Assembly: GCF_001552635.1 (NCBI RefSeq)
Contig: NZ_BCRO01000110.1
Span: 1-40,370 of the forward strand
Origin: Actinomadura hibisca NBRC 15177
GTDB taxonomy: Bacteria; Actinomycetota; Actinomycetes; Streptosporangiales; Streptosporangiaceae
DNA: 40,370 nucleotides
Direction: 5' to 3'
Shown here piece by piece: positions 22,117 through 30,313 of the stretch (its first letter is position 1; every line of letters starts with the position of its first letter). Under the pieces are notes generated by a model, which did not search any database, had not been told where the DNA came from, and saw only the letters and a program-made list of their open reading frames with translations. The position numbers were made by a program, and so were the translations under genes.

Positions 22117-22689
22117 ATGAACGAACCGCGCCGCCGCCGCCCGCGCGCCGACGCGCAGCGCAACCGCGACAAGCTGCTCGCCGAAGCCGACGCCGTCTTC
22201 CGCCAGGAGGGCACGAACGCGTCGCTGGAAGGCATCGCCCGGCGAGCGGGCGTCGCGGTCGGCACGCTGTACGGGCACTTCCCGAACCGCCGCGCCCTCA
22301 TCGGCGCGCTGCTGCGCGAGCGCAACCAGGAGCTGTTCGCTCGCGGAGAGGAACTGCTCGCCGCTCCCGACGCGGAAGACGCGCTCACCCGGTGGGTCTA
22401 CGCCGTGGTCGAGCACGCCGCCGCCTACCAGGGGCTGGCCGCCGTGCTGGCCGACAGCATGGACGACGAGGAGTCCGAACTGCGCGCCTCCTGCCTGCGC
22501 ATGACCGAGATCGGCGACCAGCTCATAGCCAAGGCGTGCGCTGCGGGCGTCCTGCGCGAGGACGTGACCAGCGCCGACGTCTTCGCGCTGATGAACGCCG
22601 CCGCCTGGACGCGCGAGCACCTGCCCGTCGAGCAGGCCGACCGGCTCGTCGAACTGACCCTGGCCGGGATGCGGACGCCCGCGGCGTAA
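22117..22689 (+). CDS. TetR-family repressor, divergent from NmrA-like gene
   Basis: A 190-residue regulator. The helix-turn-helix is near residues 12-58 (LLAEADAVFRQEGTNASLEG, then IARRAGVAVGTLYGHFPNRR), and the helical ligand domain ends in a SCO-type C-terminal region (LPVEQADRLVELTLAGM). The ATG at 22117 is preceded by AAGGGAG at five bases. It probably represses itself and the divergent oxidoreductase through the two TGAGG-N3-CCTCA sites. It converges on the metallo-hydrolase gene, 21 bases away; no hairpin is evident there, only a repeated TGCAGGTC. Confidence 0.9.
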   Translation: MNEPRRRRPRADAQRNRDKLLAEADAVFRQEGTNASLEGIARRAGVAVGTLYGHFPNRRALIGALLRERNQELFARGEELLAAPDAEDALTRWVYAVVEHAAAYQGLAAVLADSMDDEESELRASCLRMTEIGDQLIAKACAAGVLREDVTSADVFALMNAAAWTREHLPVEQADRLVELTLAGMRTPAA

Positions 22690-22710
22690 CGCTCCGTCAG
22701 GCTGTGCAGG

Positions 22711-23628
22711 TCAAGCCATGCAGGTCGGGATCTGGCCGTTGTTGTACTCGGCCATCTCCAGCATCGCCGCCAGGAACTCCACCGGCGCCCCCAGCGGCTC
22801 GCCCCGAGCCTCGGAGTAGGCGCGGTGCAGGTTGCCGACCAGGCGTTCGGGGTCGGTCCACTCGCGGTACGGGCCGAGGTCGGTCTCGCGCGCGACCGCC
22901 AGCGGCGGCAGGCCCGCCGCGATGCCGTCGCGGGCCAGCTCCTGGAGCCAGCGCAGGTAGCCCTCGGTCCAGTCGAGCACGTCGGGGCCGCAGACCGGGC
23001 CGTGACCGGGCACGATCCGCTCGGGGCGCAGGGCGCGCAGCTCGGCGAGCGCGGCCAGCGACCCGGCGATCGAGCCCATCAGCACGAACGGCGTGCCGCC
23101 GTTGAAGATCAGGTCCCCGGCGAACAACACCCGCTGCTCGGGGAGCCAGGCCACCGCGTCGCCGGTGGTGTGCGCCGGGCCGTGGTGGATCAGCTCGACG
23201 GCCGTGTCGCCGACGTGCAGGGGCAGCCGGTCGGCAAAGGTGATCGACGGGGGCACGGGCCGGATGTCGCCCCACTCCACGTCGGGCCACACGTGGGTGA
23301 GCAGCAGCCCCTGCTCGGCCATCTCGGCGGCGCAGTTCTCGTGCGCGACGAACACCGCCTCCCCGGCGAACACCCCGTTGCCGTAGGTGTGGTCGCCGTG
23401 GAAGTGGGTGTTGACGACCGTGCGGGCGGGCAGCGGCGTCACCGAGGCGATCGCCGCGCGCAGGGCCAGCGCCCGCGCCTCGGTCGCGGCGGTGTCGATG
23501 ACCGTCACCGCCTCCGGCCCGACCAGGAACCCGGCGTTGTTCAGGCACCAGGTGCCGTCCGGCTGGACGTAGGCGTGGACGCGGTCGGCGACCTCTTCGA
23601 GGCGCGGCGGCGGTGCGGCAGCGGGCAC
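22711..23628 (-). CDS. Metallo-beta-lactamase-fold hydrolase
   Basis: A 305-residue cytoplasmic MBL-fold protein. The metal site begins with THFHGDHTYGN (His 75, His 77, Asp 79, His 80), and continues with the later His in HHGPAHTTGD, the Asp in VLFAGDLIF and the His in IVPGHGPVC. The N-terminal segment RVHAYVQPDGTWCLNNAGFL is typical of the SoxH/quinoprotein-associated and 'MBL-fold metallo-hydrolase' groups that cleave small esters or thioesters. The C-terminal 80 residues form a helical extension. The start is the GTG at 23628, preceded by TGGAG. It is divergent from sbcD. The substrate is unknown. Confidence 0.88.
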   Translation of the reverse strand: MPAAAPPPRLEEVADRVHAYVQPDGTWCLNNAGFLVGPEAVTVIDTAATEARALALRAAIASVTPLPARTVVNTHFHGDHTYGNGVFAGEAVFVAHENCAAEMAEQGLLLTHVWPDVEWGDIRPVPPSITFADRLPLHVGDTAVELIHHGPAHTTGDAVAWLPEQRVLFAGDLIFNGGTPFVLMGSIAGSLAALAELRALRPERIVPGHGPVCGPDVLDWTEGYLRWLQELARDGIAAGLPPLAVARETDLGPYREWTDPERLVGNLHRAYSEARGEPLGAPVEFLAAMLEMAEYNNGQIPTCMA

Positions 23629-23764
23629 GGTCGGCTCCAGGCGGGTCCGGGGAGGACCACCGTACGCCCTCGCGGCGGTTCCTCCCGATATAGCGGAGAT
23701 CGTTTGTGGCGGGTCGGCGTTTCTGGGCCGTATGCGCCCCGGTGGTGCCTAAGGTATGGGCGAC

Positions 23765-24904
23765 ATGCGATTCCTCCACACCTCCGACTGGCACCTCGGC
23801 CGATCCTTCCACCGCGAGGACCTCCTCCAGGCCCAGGCCGCCTTCGCCGACCACCTGGTCGAGACCGTCCGGGCGGAGCGGGTGGACTGCGTGCTGGTGT
23901 CCGGCGACGTCTACGACCGCGCGCTGCCCGCCGTGGACGCGGTCCGGCTCTGCGACCAGACGCTGGCGCGGCTGGTGGGGCTGGGCGCCCGCGTGGTGCT
24001 GATCGCGGGCAACCACGACTCCATGCACCGGCTGGGCTTCGGCTCGTCGCTGATGGACGCGGCCGGGGTGCACCTGCGCACCGACTTCGCGCGGGTCGGC
24101 GAGCCCGTCGTGCTCGACGGCACCGCGATCTACGGCGTGCCGTACCTGGAGCCGGAGCTGCTGCGCCACGACTGGGAGCTCGACGAGCGCAGCCACACCG
24201 CCGCGCTCACCGAGGCGATGTGCCGCGTGCGCGCCGACGCGGCCGGGCGGGCGCGCTCGGTGGTGTTGTCGCACGCGTTCGTCACCGGCGGCGAGGCCGC
24301 GCCCGAGACCAGCGACAGCGAGCGTGACATCTCGGTCGGCGGCTCCTCCAACGTGCCGGTGTCGGTGTTCGACGGCATCGACTACGTGGCGCTCGGCCAC
24401 CTGCACGGGCGGCAGGCGCTCACCGACCGCGTCCGGTACTCGGGGTCGCCGCTGGCCTACTCCTTCTCCGAGGAGCGTCACCGCAAGGGCTCCTGGCTGG
24501 TCGACCTGCACGACGGCGGGATGGAGGCCGCGTTCGTGGAGGCCCCCGTGCCGCGCCGCCTGGCCCGGCTGCGCGGCCGCCTGGAGGACCTGCTGTCCGA
24601 CCCGCGCCACGAGGGCGTCGAGGACCGCTGGCTCCAGGTGACGCTGACCGACGCGCGCCGCCCGTCCGCCGCGATGGAACGGCTGCGCCGCCGCTTCCCG
24701 CACACCCTCGTCCTCGGCTTCGAGCCCGAGGAGGGCCCCGGCGAGGACACCCGCACCTGGACCGAGCGCGTCAAGGGCCGCTCGGAGCTGGAGGTGGCGG
24801 GCGACTTCGTGGCCGAGGTGACCGACGGCCCCGCCGACGGCACCGAGCGCGACCTGCTGCACCGGGCGTTCGAGCACTGCCGCATCAAGGAGGCGCGGGC
24901 GTGA
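23765..24904 (+). CDS. sbcD: SbcD, nuclease subunit of the SbcCD exonuclease
   Basis: A 379-residue Mre11-type phosphoesterase that, with SbcC, processes DNA ends and hairpins using Mn2+. All phosphoesterase motifs are present in order: TSDWHLG at the start, SGDVYDR, AGNHDS, SHAFVTGG and LGHLHGRQ. I start at the ATG at 23765 (MRFLHTSDWHLG). An in-frame ATG at 23756 directly abuts TAAGGT, a likely -10 box, and so would not be transcribed; start 23765 gives a very short leader. The end overlaps the sbcC GTG by four bases (GTGA at 24901-24904), so the subunits are made together. Divergent from the metallo-hydrolase gene. Confidence 0.95.
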   Translation: MRFLHTSDWHLGRSFHREDLLQAQAAFADHLVETVRAERVDCVLVSGDVYDRALPAVDAVRLCDQTLARLVGLGARVVLIAGNHDSMHRLGFGSSLMDAAGVHLRTDFARVGEPVVLDGTAIYGVPYLEPELLRHDWELDERSHTAALTEAMCRVRADAAGRARSVVLSHAFVTGGEAAPETSDSERDISVGGSSNVPVSVFDGIDYVALGHLHGRQALTDRVRYSGSPLAYSFSEERHRKGSWLVDLHDGGMEAAFVEAPVPRRLARLRGRLEDLLSDPRHEGVEDRWLQVTLTDARRPSAAMERLRRRFPHTLVLGFEPEEGPGEDTRTWTERVKGRSELEVAGDFVAEVTDGPADGTERDLLHRAFEHCRIKEARA

Positions 24905-27867
24905 GGCTGCACCGGCTGGAGGTCACCGCGTTCGGTCCGTTCCCGGCGACCGAGGAGATCGACTTCGAGGCGCTGTCGGACGCCGGGCTGTTCCTCATCC
25001 AGGGCCAGACCGGCGCGGGCAAGACCAGCGTGCTGGACGCGGTCTGCTTCGCCCTCTACGGCGCGGTGCCCGGCGTCCGCAACGACGCCAAGGGCCTGCG
25101 CAGCGACCACGCCGCGCCCGGCACCGCGCCGCGCGTGGTGCTGGAGGTCACGCTGCGCGGCCGCCGCCTGCGCATCACCCGGTCGCCCGCGTGGGAGCGG
25201 CCCAAACTGCGCGGCACCGGCACCACCACCGAGAACGCCAAGGTCGTGCTGGAGGAGCACGACGGCGACTGGACGGGCCTCAGCACCCGCATCGACGAGG
25301 CCAGCGACCTGGTCGGCGGGCTGCTGGGGATGAACAAGGACCAGTTCTGCCAGGTGGCGATGTTGCCGCAGGGCGCGTTCGCCGGGTTCCTGCGGGCCGA
25401 CGCCGAGGAGCGCCGCAAGGTGCTGGAGCGGCTGTTCGCCGCCGAGATCTTCACCCGCGTCGAGAAGTGGCTCGCCGACCACCGCGCCGAGGCGCACCGG
25501 AAGGCCGAGGCGCTGAGCCGCGGCGCGGAGGCCGTCGCGGGCCGGATCGCCGAGACGAGCGGAGCCGCCCTCCCCGAAGACGCCCCGATCAGCTTCCTGC
25601 CCGCCTGGGCCGCCGAGCTGACGGGCAACCACGAGGCCATTTCCGCGCAGGCCGACGCGCTGAGCAGTGAAGTCGCCGCCGACCTCGCCGCCGCCAAGGC
25701 CGCCCTGGAGCACGGCCGCGCCCTGGCCGACCGGCAGGCCCAGCACGCCGACGCGCTGCGCCGCCGCGACGTGCTGGCCGAGCGCGCCGAGGAGAAGATG
25801 CGGATCTCCTCGCGCCTGGAGGCCGCCGAGCGCGCCGGACGCGTCGCGGGCCTGATCCGGCAGACGCGCCGCCACGCCGAGAACGCCGAACGCGCCCGCC
25901 GCTACGCCGACTACACCCGCTCCCTCGTCAACGCGCTGGTCCCGCCCGGCGCGGCGGAAGACGTGCTGGCCAAAGAGGAACGCGACCGCCGCAACGAGAT
26001 CGCCACGTTGGAAGGCCGCCGCGCCGACGCCGAACGGCTGCGCCGCCACGACGCCGACCGCGCCTCCCTCGCCGAGGAGCGCAGCACCCTCGAACCCCGC
26101 CGCGACGACCTGGCCGTCCGCCTCACCGCCCTGCCCGACCAGGTGAAACAGCGCGCCCAGGAGCTGGAGGCCGCCCGCCTCGCAGCCGCCGCCCGGCCCG
26201 GCGCGCGCGCCGCCGTAGCCGAAGCCGAGCGCCGCCTGACCGCAGGCCGCCGCCGAGAGACCGTCGAACGGCTCCTCGTCCAAGCCGAAGACGCCCACCG
26301 CGCCGCCACCGACACCGCGCAGGAGGCCCGCGACCGCGCCCAGACCCTGCGCCAGGAACGCCTGGACGGCATGGCCGCAGTCCTGGCCGCCGAACTGGTC
26401 GCGGGCGAACCCTGCCTGGTCTGCGGCTCGCGCGAGCACCCCGAGCCGCTGGCGACGCTCGCGATCGTCCCTGACCAGGACGAGCTGGACCGCGCCCAGG
26501 CCGAGGCCGACCGCGCCCAGGAGGCCCGCGAGAAGGCCGCGAAGCAGGTCACCGAGCTGCGCACCGAGCACGAACACCTGCTCGCGACCACCGGCGACAC
26601 CACCGTCGAGGCCCTCACCGACGACCTGGACACCGCCCACTCCGCCCTCGCCACGGCCGAAGCCCACGCCGACGAGGCCGCCCGCCTGGAGACCGCCCTC
26701 CAGCAGGCCGAGCGGGAACTCGACCGCGCCCGCGCCGACCACGACGACGTCGCCCGCCGCCTCACCGAGATCCAGACCCGCGACGCCGAACTGTCCGCCG
26801 AGCAGCGCCGCCTCACCGCCGAACTCGACCGCGCGCGCGGCGACGACCCGTCCCTGGACGCCCGCGTCGCCCGCCTCACCAAGGAGGCCGACGCCCTCCA
26901 GGACGCCGTCGAGGCGGGCAAGGCCGCCGCGACCGCCGCGCAGACCCTGGCCGAGTCCCGCGAGGCCGAGGCCGTCCAGCTCGACGAGCAGGCGTTCCGC
27001 TCCGCCGACGAGGCCCTCGCCGCCGAGCTGGACGACGAGGACCAGGGCCCGCTGCGCGACAAGGTGCGCTGGTTCGACAAGGAGGACGCGATCGTCCGCG
27101 ACCTCCTGGGCAACCGCGACCTCACCGCCGCAGCAGCCGAACCCGCCCCCGACCCGGCCGCGTTGCAGGGCGCGCTGGAGCTGGCCGAGGCCGCCCACAC
27201 CGCCGCCGCGTCCGCCGCCGACCAGGCGCGCCGCCGCTACGGCCGCCTCACCGAACTGCGCGCCGACCTGCGGACCGCCGTGGACACGTGGCATCCAGCA
27301 GCCGAGGAATATCGAGTCGCCGAGCGTATGGCGGGCCTGACCTCAGGAAAGTCGTCGGCCAACCGCCGTTCCATGTCCCTGTCGGCCTACGTGCTGGCGG
27401 CCCGCCTGGAGCAGGTGGTCGCCGCCGCCAACGAGCGCCTCGCGCGCATGTCGGCGGGCCGGTACGAGCTGGCGCACACCATCGACAAGGCCGCTGGCGT
27501 CCGCAAGAAGGGCGCGGGCGGCCTGGGCCTGCGCGTGGTCGACTCGTGGACGGGCCTGGACCGCGATCCGGCGACGCTGTCGGGCGGCGAGTCGTTCATC
27601 ACCTCCCTCGCCCTGGCCCTCGGCCTCGCCGACGTGGTGACGGCCGAGGCGGGCGGCGCGGAGATCAACACGCTGTTCGTGGACGAGGGCTTCGGCACCC
27701 TGGACGAGCAGTCGCTCGACGAGGTGATGGACGTGCTGGACGGCCTGCGCGACGGCGGCCGCGCCGTCGGCATCGTCAGCCACGTCGCCGAACTGCGCGC
27801 CCGCATCCCGGCCCAACTCCGCCTGACCAAGGGCCGTACGGGCTCTACGGCACGAGTCTGGACCTGA
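24901..27867 (+). CDS. sbcC: SbcC, Rad50-like ATPase subunit
   Basis: A 988-residue Rad50-type ATPase. Walker A is GQTGAGKT (35-42), long Ala/Arg/Glu-rich coiled coils flank the zinc hook EPCLVCGS (Cys 505 and 508), and the C-terminal head has the signature LSGGESFITSLALALG and Walker B TLFVDEGFGTLD. All elements are intact, so this is the functional partner of SbcD for double-strand-break end processing. The length is normal for actinobacteria. The final 20-odd bases overlap, on the other strand, the end of a small frameshifted gene. Contrast with the SMC-like gene at 3006-6110, whose signature motif is divergent. Confidence 0.95.
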   Translation: MRLHRLEVTAFGPFPATEEIDFEALSDAGLFLIQGQTGAGKTSVLDAVCFALYGAVPGVRNDAKGLRSDHAAPGTAPRVVLEVTLRGRRLRITRSPAWERPKLRGTGTTTENAKVVLEEHDGDWTGLSTRIDEASDLVGGLLGMNKDQFCQVAMLPQGAFAGFLRADAEERRKVLERLFAAEIFTRVEKWLADHRAEAHRKAEALSRGAEAVAGRIAETSGAALPEDAPISFLPAWAAELTGNHEAISAQADALSSEVAADLAAAKAALEHGRALADRQAQHADALRRRDVLAERAEEKMRISSRLEAAERAGRVAGLIRQTRRHAENAERARRYADYTRSLVNALVPPGAAEDVLAKEERDRRNEIATLEGRRADAERLRRHDADRASLAEERSTLEPRRDDLAVRLTALPDQVKQRAQELEAARLAAAARPGARAAVAEAERRLTAGRRRETVERLLVQAEDAHRAATDTAQEARDRAQTLRQERLDGMAAVLAAELVAGEPCLVCGSREHPEPLATLAIVPDQDELDRAQAEADRAQEAREKAAKQVTELRTEHEHLLATTGDTTVEALTDDLDTAHSALATAEAHADEAARLETALQQAERELDRARADHDDVARRLTEIQTRDAELSAEQRRLTAELDRARGDDPSLDARVARLTKEADALQDAVEAGKAAATAAQTLAESREAEAVQLDEQAFRSADEALAAELDDEDQGPLRDKVRWFDKEDAIVRDLLGNRDLTAAAAEPAPDPAALQGALELAEAAHTAAASAADQARRRYGRLTELRADLRTAVDTWHPAAEEYRVAERMAGLTSGKSSANRRSMSLSAYVLAARLEQVVAAANERLARMSAGRYELAHTIDKAAGVRKKGAGGLGLRVVDSWTGLDRDPATLSGGESFITSLALALGLADVVTAEAGGAEINTLFVDEGFGTLDEQSLDEVMDVLDGLRDGGRAVGIVSHVAELRARIPAQLRLTKGRTGSTARVWT

Positions 27868-28010
27868 CCTCGGCGACCAGCTGGCCGCGCGAGGACCTGC
27901 CGGTCGACCAGCAGCGGGATCTCAGTCTCCCCGGTGGCGTCCAGCAGGAAGACGGCGGCCTCGCCGTAGGCGTGGTGCACCGAAGCCCCGTCGAGAGCGG
28001 CGAAGGTCAT
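27845..28010 (-). pseudogene. Small coupled ORF with an apparent frameshift
   Basis: The ATG at 28010 overlaps the stop of the upstream membrane-protein gene (ATGA at 28007-28010). The first 38 codons (MTFAALDGASVHHAYGEAAV and on to LLVDRQV) have G/C in nearly every third position. From about 27890 the G/C-ending pattern moves to another frame, which reads RGQLVAEVRSRLVP and stops at TAG (27847-27845). One missing or extra base in the run CTCGCGCGGCC would join them into a protein of about 55 residues. In the unshifted frame the ORF runs far into antisense of sbcC with poor codons. It may be a sequencing error, a decayed gene or, less likely, programmed shifting. The family is not recognised; the segment has no membrane helix. 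Confidence 0.45.
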
Positions 28011-29020
28011 GCATCCGCACGGTAACGGACGGGACCGACATCCGAGCGCCGCGCCGCCCATGCGGTCAGCGCCGCCACGCCCAGCAGCGCGACGGTGTTG
28101 TGCGTGTACTGCCGCACCGGTCCCACGTCCCCGAGCGGCGTCACGAAGAACGCCGACACCGCCATGGCCAGCCCCGCGCCGCCCGCCAGCGCGACCATGT
28201 GCCGCCGTCCCCACCGCACCGACCGCGAGCACAACCCGACGCCCGCCGCCGCCAGCACCAGCAGCGCCACGCACCCGGCGAAGCCCGCCCACGTGGACGG
28301 CATCAGGTTGAACCCGACCGCACACCCCAGCGCCGCCGCGCCGACGATCCAGGGGCCCGGCACCGCGAAGTCGCGCCGCGTCCCCGTCCGCCGCCCGAAC
28401 ACCACACCCCCGACCAGCAGCACCAGCGCCACCCCCGCCGCCGACGCCACCTGCCGCCCCGACGCCATGTCGCTGGCGTGCTTCAGATGGTCGCCCAGGA
28501 TCAGCGCGGCCGCCGCCAGGTACAGCAGCCCCGCCACCAGCAGTCCCGGCCACCGCAACCACGGCTCCCGCCCTCGCTCGCCCGCCAGCGCCTCGACCAG
28601 CACGATCGGCGCGCAGAAGCTCCAGACCACGTGCCCGACGACGAACGACGTCGCCATGTACGGCGCGAACCCCAGCGGCTCGATCAGCGTCGGCCGCAAC
28701 ATCTCGTCCCAGTAGGGCACCTCGCGGTAGCTCATCGCGAACATGCTCTGGTCCACGACCCCCGCCTGCACGATCCCGGCGGCCGTCGCCATCGCCACCA
28801 CGCCCGGCCACCCGACGCCCAGCCGCCGCGCCGCCTCCCGGATCAGCAGCGCGACGCACCCGTACAGCGGCCCCAAAAGCAGCAGCCCGCCCAGCAGCGC
28901 CAGCGGGTCGCCGGTGGTGGAGTCGTAGCCGGACAACGACTCGGCGAACAAAGGCGACAGCACGACCAGCCCGAGCGCGGCCGCCCGCCGCGCCCAGCGG
29001 TCCCGTTCAAAGATCTTCAC
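28007..29020 (-). CDS. Polytopic membrane protein of unknown function
   Basis: A 337-residue integral membrane protein with about eight or nine hydrophobic segments (for example LGLVVLSPLFA, LLGGLLLLGPLYGCVALLI, LLVAGLLYLAAAALIL, AGVALVLLVGGVVF, CVALLVLAAAGVGL). The loop between the second and third segments carries conserved-looking polar residues (QSMFAMSYREVPYWDEMLRP). I do not recognise a transporter or enzyme signature. The start is the GTG at 29020 (MKIFERDRWARR), giving a positively charged cytoplasmic N-terminus; the longer frame to 29065 adds an unlikely Pro/Gly/Arg stretch. A small frameshifted ORF overlaps its stop. The NADAR gene lies 71 bases upstream on the same strand. Confidence 0.75.
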   Translation of the reverse strand: MKIFERDRWARRAAALGLVVLSPLFAESLSGYDSTTGDPLALLGGLLLLGPLYGCVALLIREAARRLGVGWPGVVAMATAAGIVQAGVVDQSMFAMSYREVPYWDEMLRPTLIEPLGFAPYMATSFVVGHVVWSFCAPIVLVEALAGERGREPWLRWPGLLVAGLLYLAAAALILGDHLKHASDMASGRQVASAAGVALVLLVGGVVFGRRTGTRRDFAVPGPWIVGAAALGCAVGFNLMPSTWAGFAGCVALLVLAAAGVGLCSRSVRWGRRHMVALAGGAGLAMAVSAFFVTPLGDVGPVRQYTHNTVALLGVAALTAWAARRSDVGPVRYRADA

Positions 29021-29091
29021 GCCCGCAGCGTCGCGCGCCGCGCCGCGCCCCGGCGACGGCCACAAGGCCGCCCCGCATCGACCAAAGTCGC

Positions 29092-30222
29092 CTAGAGCAT
29101 GGCCATCCGGCGCACCCGGAGCTCCGACCGCACCAGCTCCAGCAGCCGCCCCACCCAGTTGCGCCCCTCGCGGTCGCTACTCCAGAAACGGGTCGGCCCG
29201 AAGCTGTAGAAGAGGCGGCCGTCCCCGGTGGCCAGCAGCACCTCCGCCAGCTCCGGATGCTGGTCGAACTTGGCGCGCAGCAGATCCGCCATGACCGCCA
29301 GCCGGATCTGCGGCCACTCCTCCCGCACCGGCTCCTGCTCGGCCAGCTCCCGCGCGGCCCTGGTGCTGTCAGCGGCGCGGACACGCTCCCGCAGTCCGGC
29401 GTCACCGACCGACAGCGCCCAGTACGCGTGCTCGACGGTCGGATACGCCGCCCCGCCGTAGGTGAACGGCGCCGGGTACTCGTTGCGCAGCCCGTGGCTC
29501 TGCGGATACATGGGCCGCCCGAAGTTGAGGACGATCGTGGGCGACGCGGTCTCTTCGCGCTCGTCGAACCGCGCGCTCTCCCGCCGCTCCGACTCCCACC
29601 CGGCGAAGTAGTCGAAGGCCCACTGCCGCTCCCGCTCGCCAATGACCAGGCACCCGTCCCGCATCTCGGCGTCGTCGGCGTCCTCCAACTCGTAGGTGGT
29701 GTAGGTGTCGCACACCTCGCCGATCTCGGCGGCCAGCACGCGCAGCGGAGCGTCGCGGTAGTCCATGTCGCCCAGCGCATAGACGCGGCGATGCTCGGGG
29801 ATCTCCTCGTAGGCCGCCCGCAGCGCGATCCGGTCGGCTTCCTGCCGCGACCCGACGTACTTCAGCGCGGCGTCCAGGCACCGGTGCGTGGAGTCCGGTC
29901 GCCCGTTCAGCTCTTCGATGGTGTCCGCGACCTCGCCGAGCAGTTCTTCGGTCGTGACCCACACCTGCGGTTCGGTGAAGCGCCAGCTCGCCAGCTCGTG
30001 GATCGAGGCCCGCCCGCCGTCCGGCAGGTTCGTGGCGATCCGGCCCTCGTCGAGCTTGCGGCGCAGGCCGTCCAGGTCCGTCCACTCCCAGCAGTAGATC
30101 GCGCCGTCGGCGTAGATCCCCATGTTGGCCAGGTAGTGGTCGCCGTTGCGGAGGAACACGGGCCGGAGCTTGCCCTCGATGCGCTCCCCGTCCACGACGC
30201 GGTAGGTCCGATAGTGCGACAT
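29092..30222 (-). CDS. NADAR-domain protein with a large N-terminal extension
   Basis: A 376-residue soluble protein. The C-terminal 140 residues (from about 235) match the NADAR fold: LRNEYPAPFTYGGAAYPTVE, then HAYWALSVGD, and near the end FWSSDREGRNWVGRLLELVR. NADAR proteins handle ADP-ribose or NAD derivatives; some remove ADP-ribose from guanine in DNA, others belong to riboflavin or defence gene sets. The N-terminal 230 residues are acidic, begin HYRTYRVVDGERIEGKLRPV and contain NGDHYLANMGIYADGAIYCW and DDAEMRDGCLVIGERERQWA; I cannot name this part. The ATG at 30222 has no Shine-Dalgarno, but TAATCT ends six bases upstream, the leaderless pattern. No DarT-like toxin is adjacent, so the role is open. 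Confidence 0.8.
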   Translation of the reverse strand: MSHYRTYRVVDGERIEGKLRPVFLRNGDHYLANMGIYADGAIYCWEWTDLDGLRRKLDEGRIATNLPDGGRASIHELASWRFTEPQVWVTTEELLGEVADTIEELNGRPDSTHRCLDAALKYVGSRQEADRIALRAAYEEIPEHRRVYALGDMDYRDAPLRVLAAEIGEVCDTYTTYELEDADDAEMRDGCLVIGERERQWAFDYFAGWESERRESARFDEREETASPTIVLNFGRPMYPQSHGLRNEYPAPFTYGGAAYPTVEHAYWALSVGDAGLRERVRAADSTRAARELAEQEPVREEWPQIRLAVMADLLRAKFDQHPELAEVLLATGDGRLFYSFGPTRFWSSDREGRNWVGRLLELVRSELRVRRMAML

Positions 30223-30270
30223 CCGCCCAGATTAGGGAAGGGAGGGCCCGCCCGGGGGAGGGGACGGGCG

Positions 30271-30296
30271 GCCGGCCACACGCGCCCGTGGCCGGC
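30271..30296 (-). terminator. Hairpin downstream of the cholesterol oxidase gene
   Basis: A 9-base perfect stem, GCCGGCCAC (30271-30279) with GTGGCCGGC (30288-30296), and an 8-base loop, 18 bases beyond the cholesterol oxidase stop and before the NADAR start. No U-tract follows. It probably separates the two transcripts, consistent with a separate promoter for the NADAR gene. Confidence 0.65.
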
Positions 30297-30313
30297 TGTG
30301 CGTCGAGGCGTCG

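Noticed and set aside
27387..28859. 490-codon minus-strand open frame
   Set aside because: It crosses the membrane-protein and sbcC genes in the wrong frame; only its short segment 28010 to about 27890 is coding-like and is reported separately.
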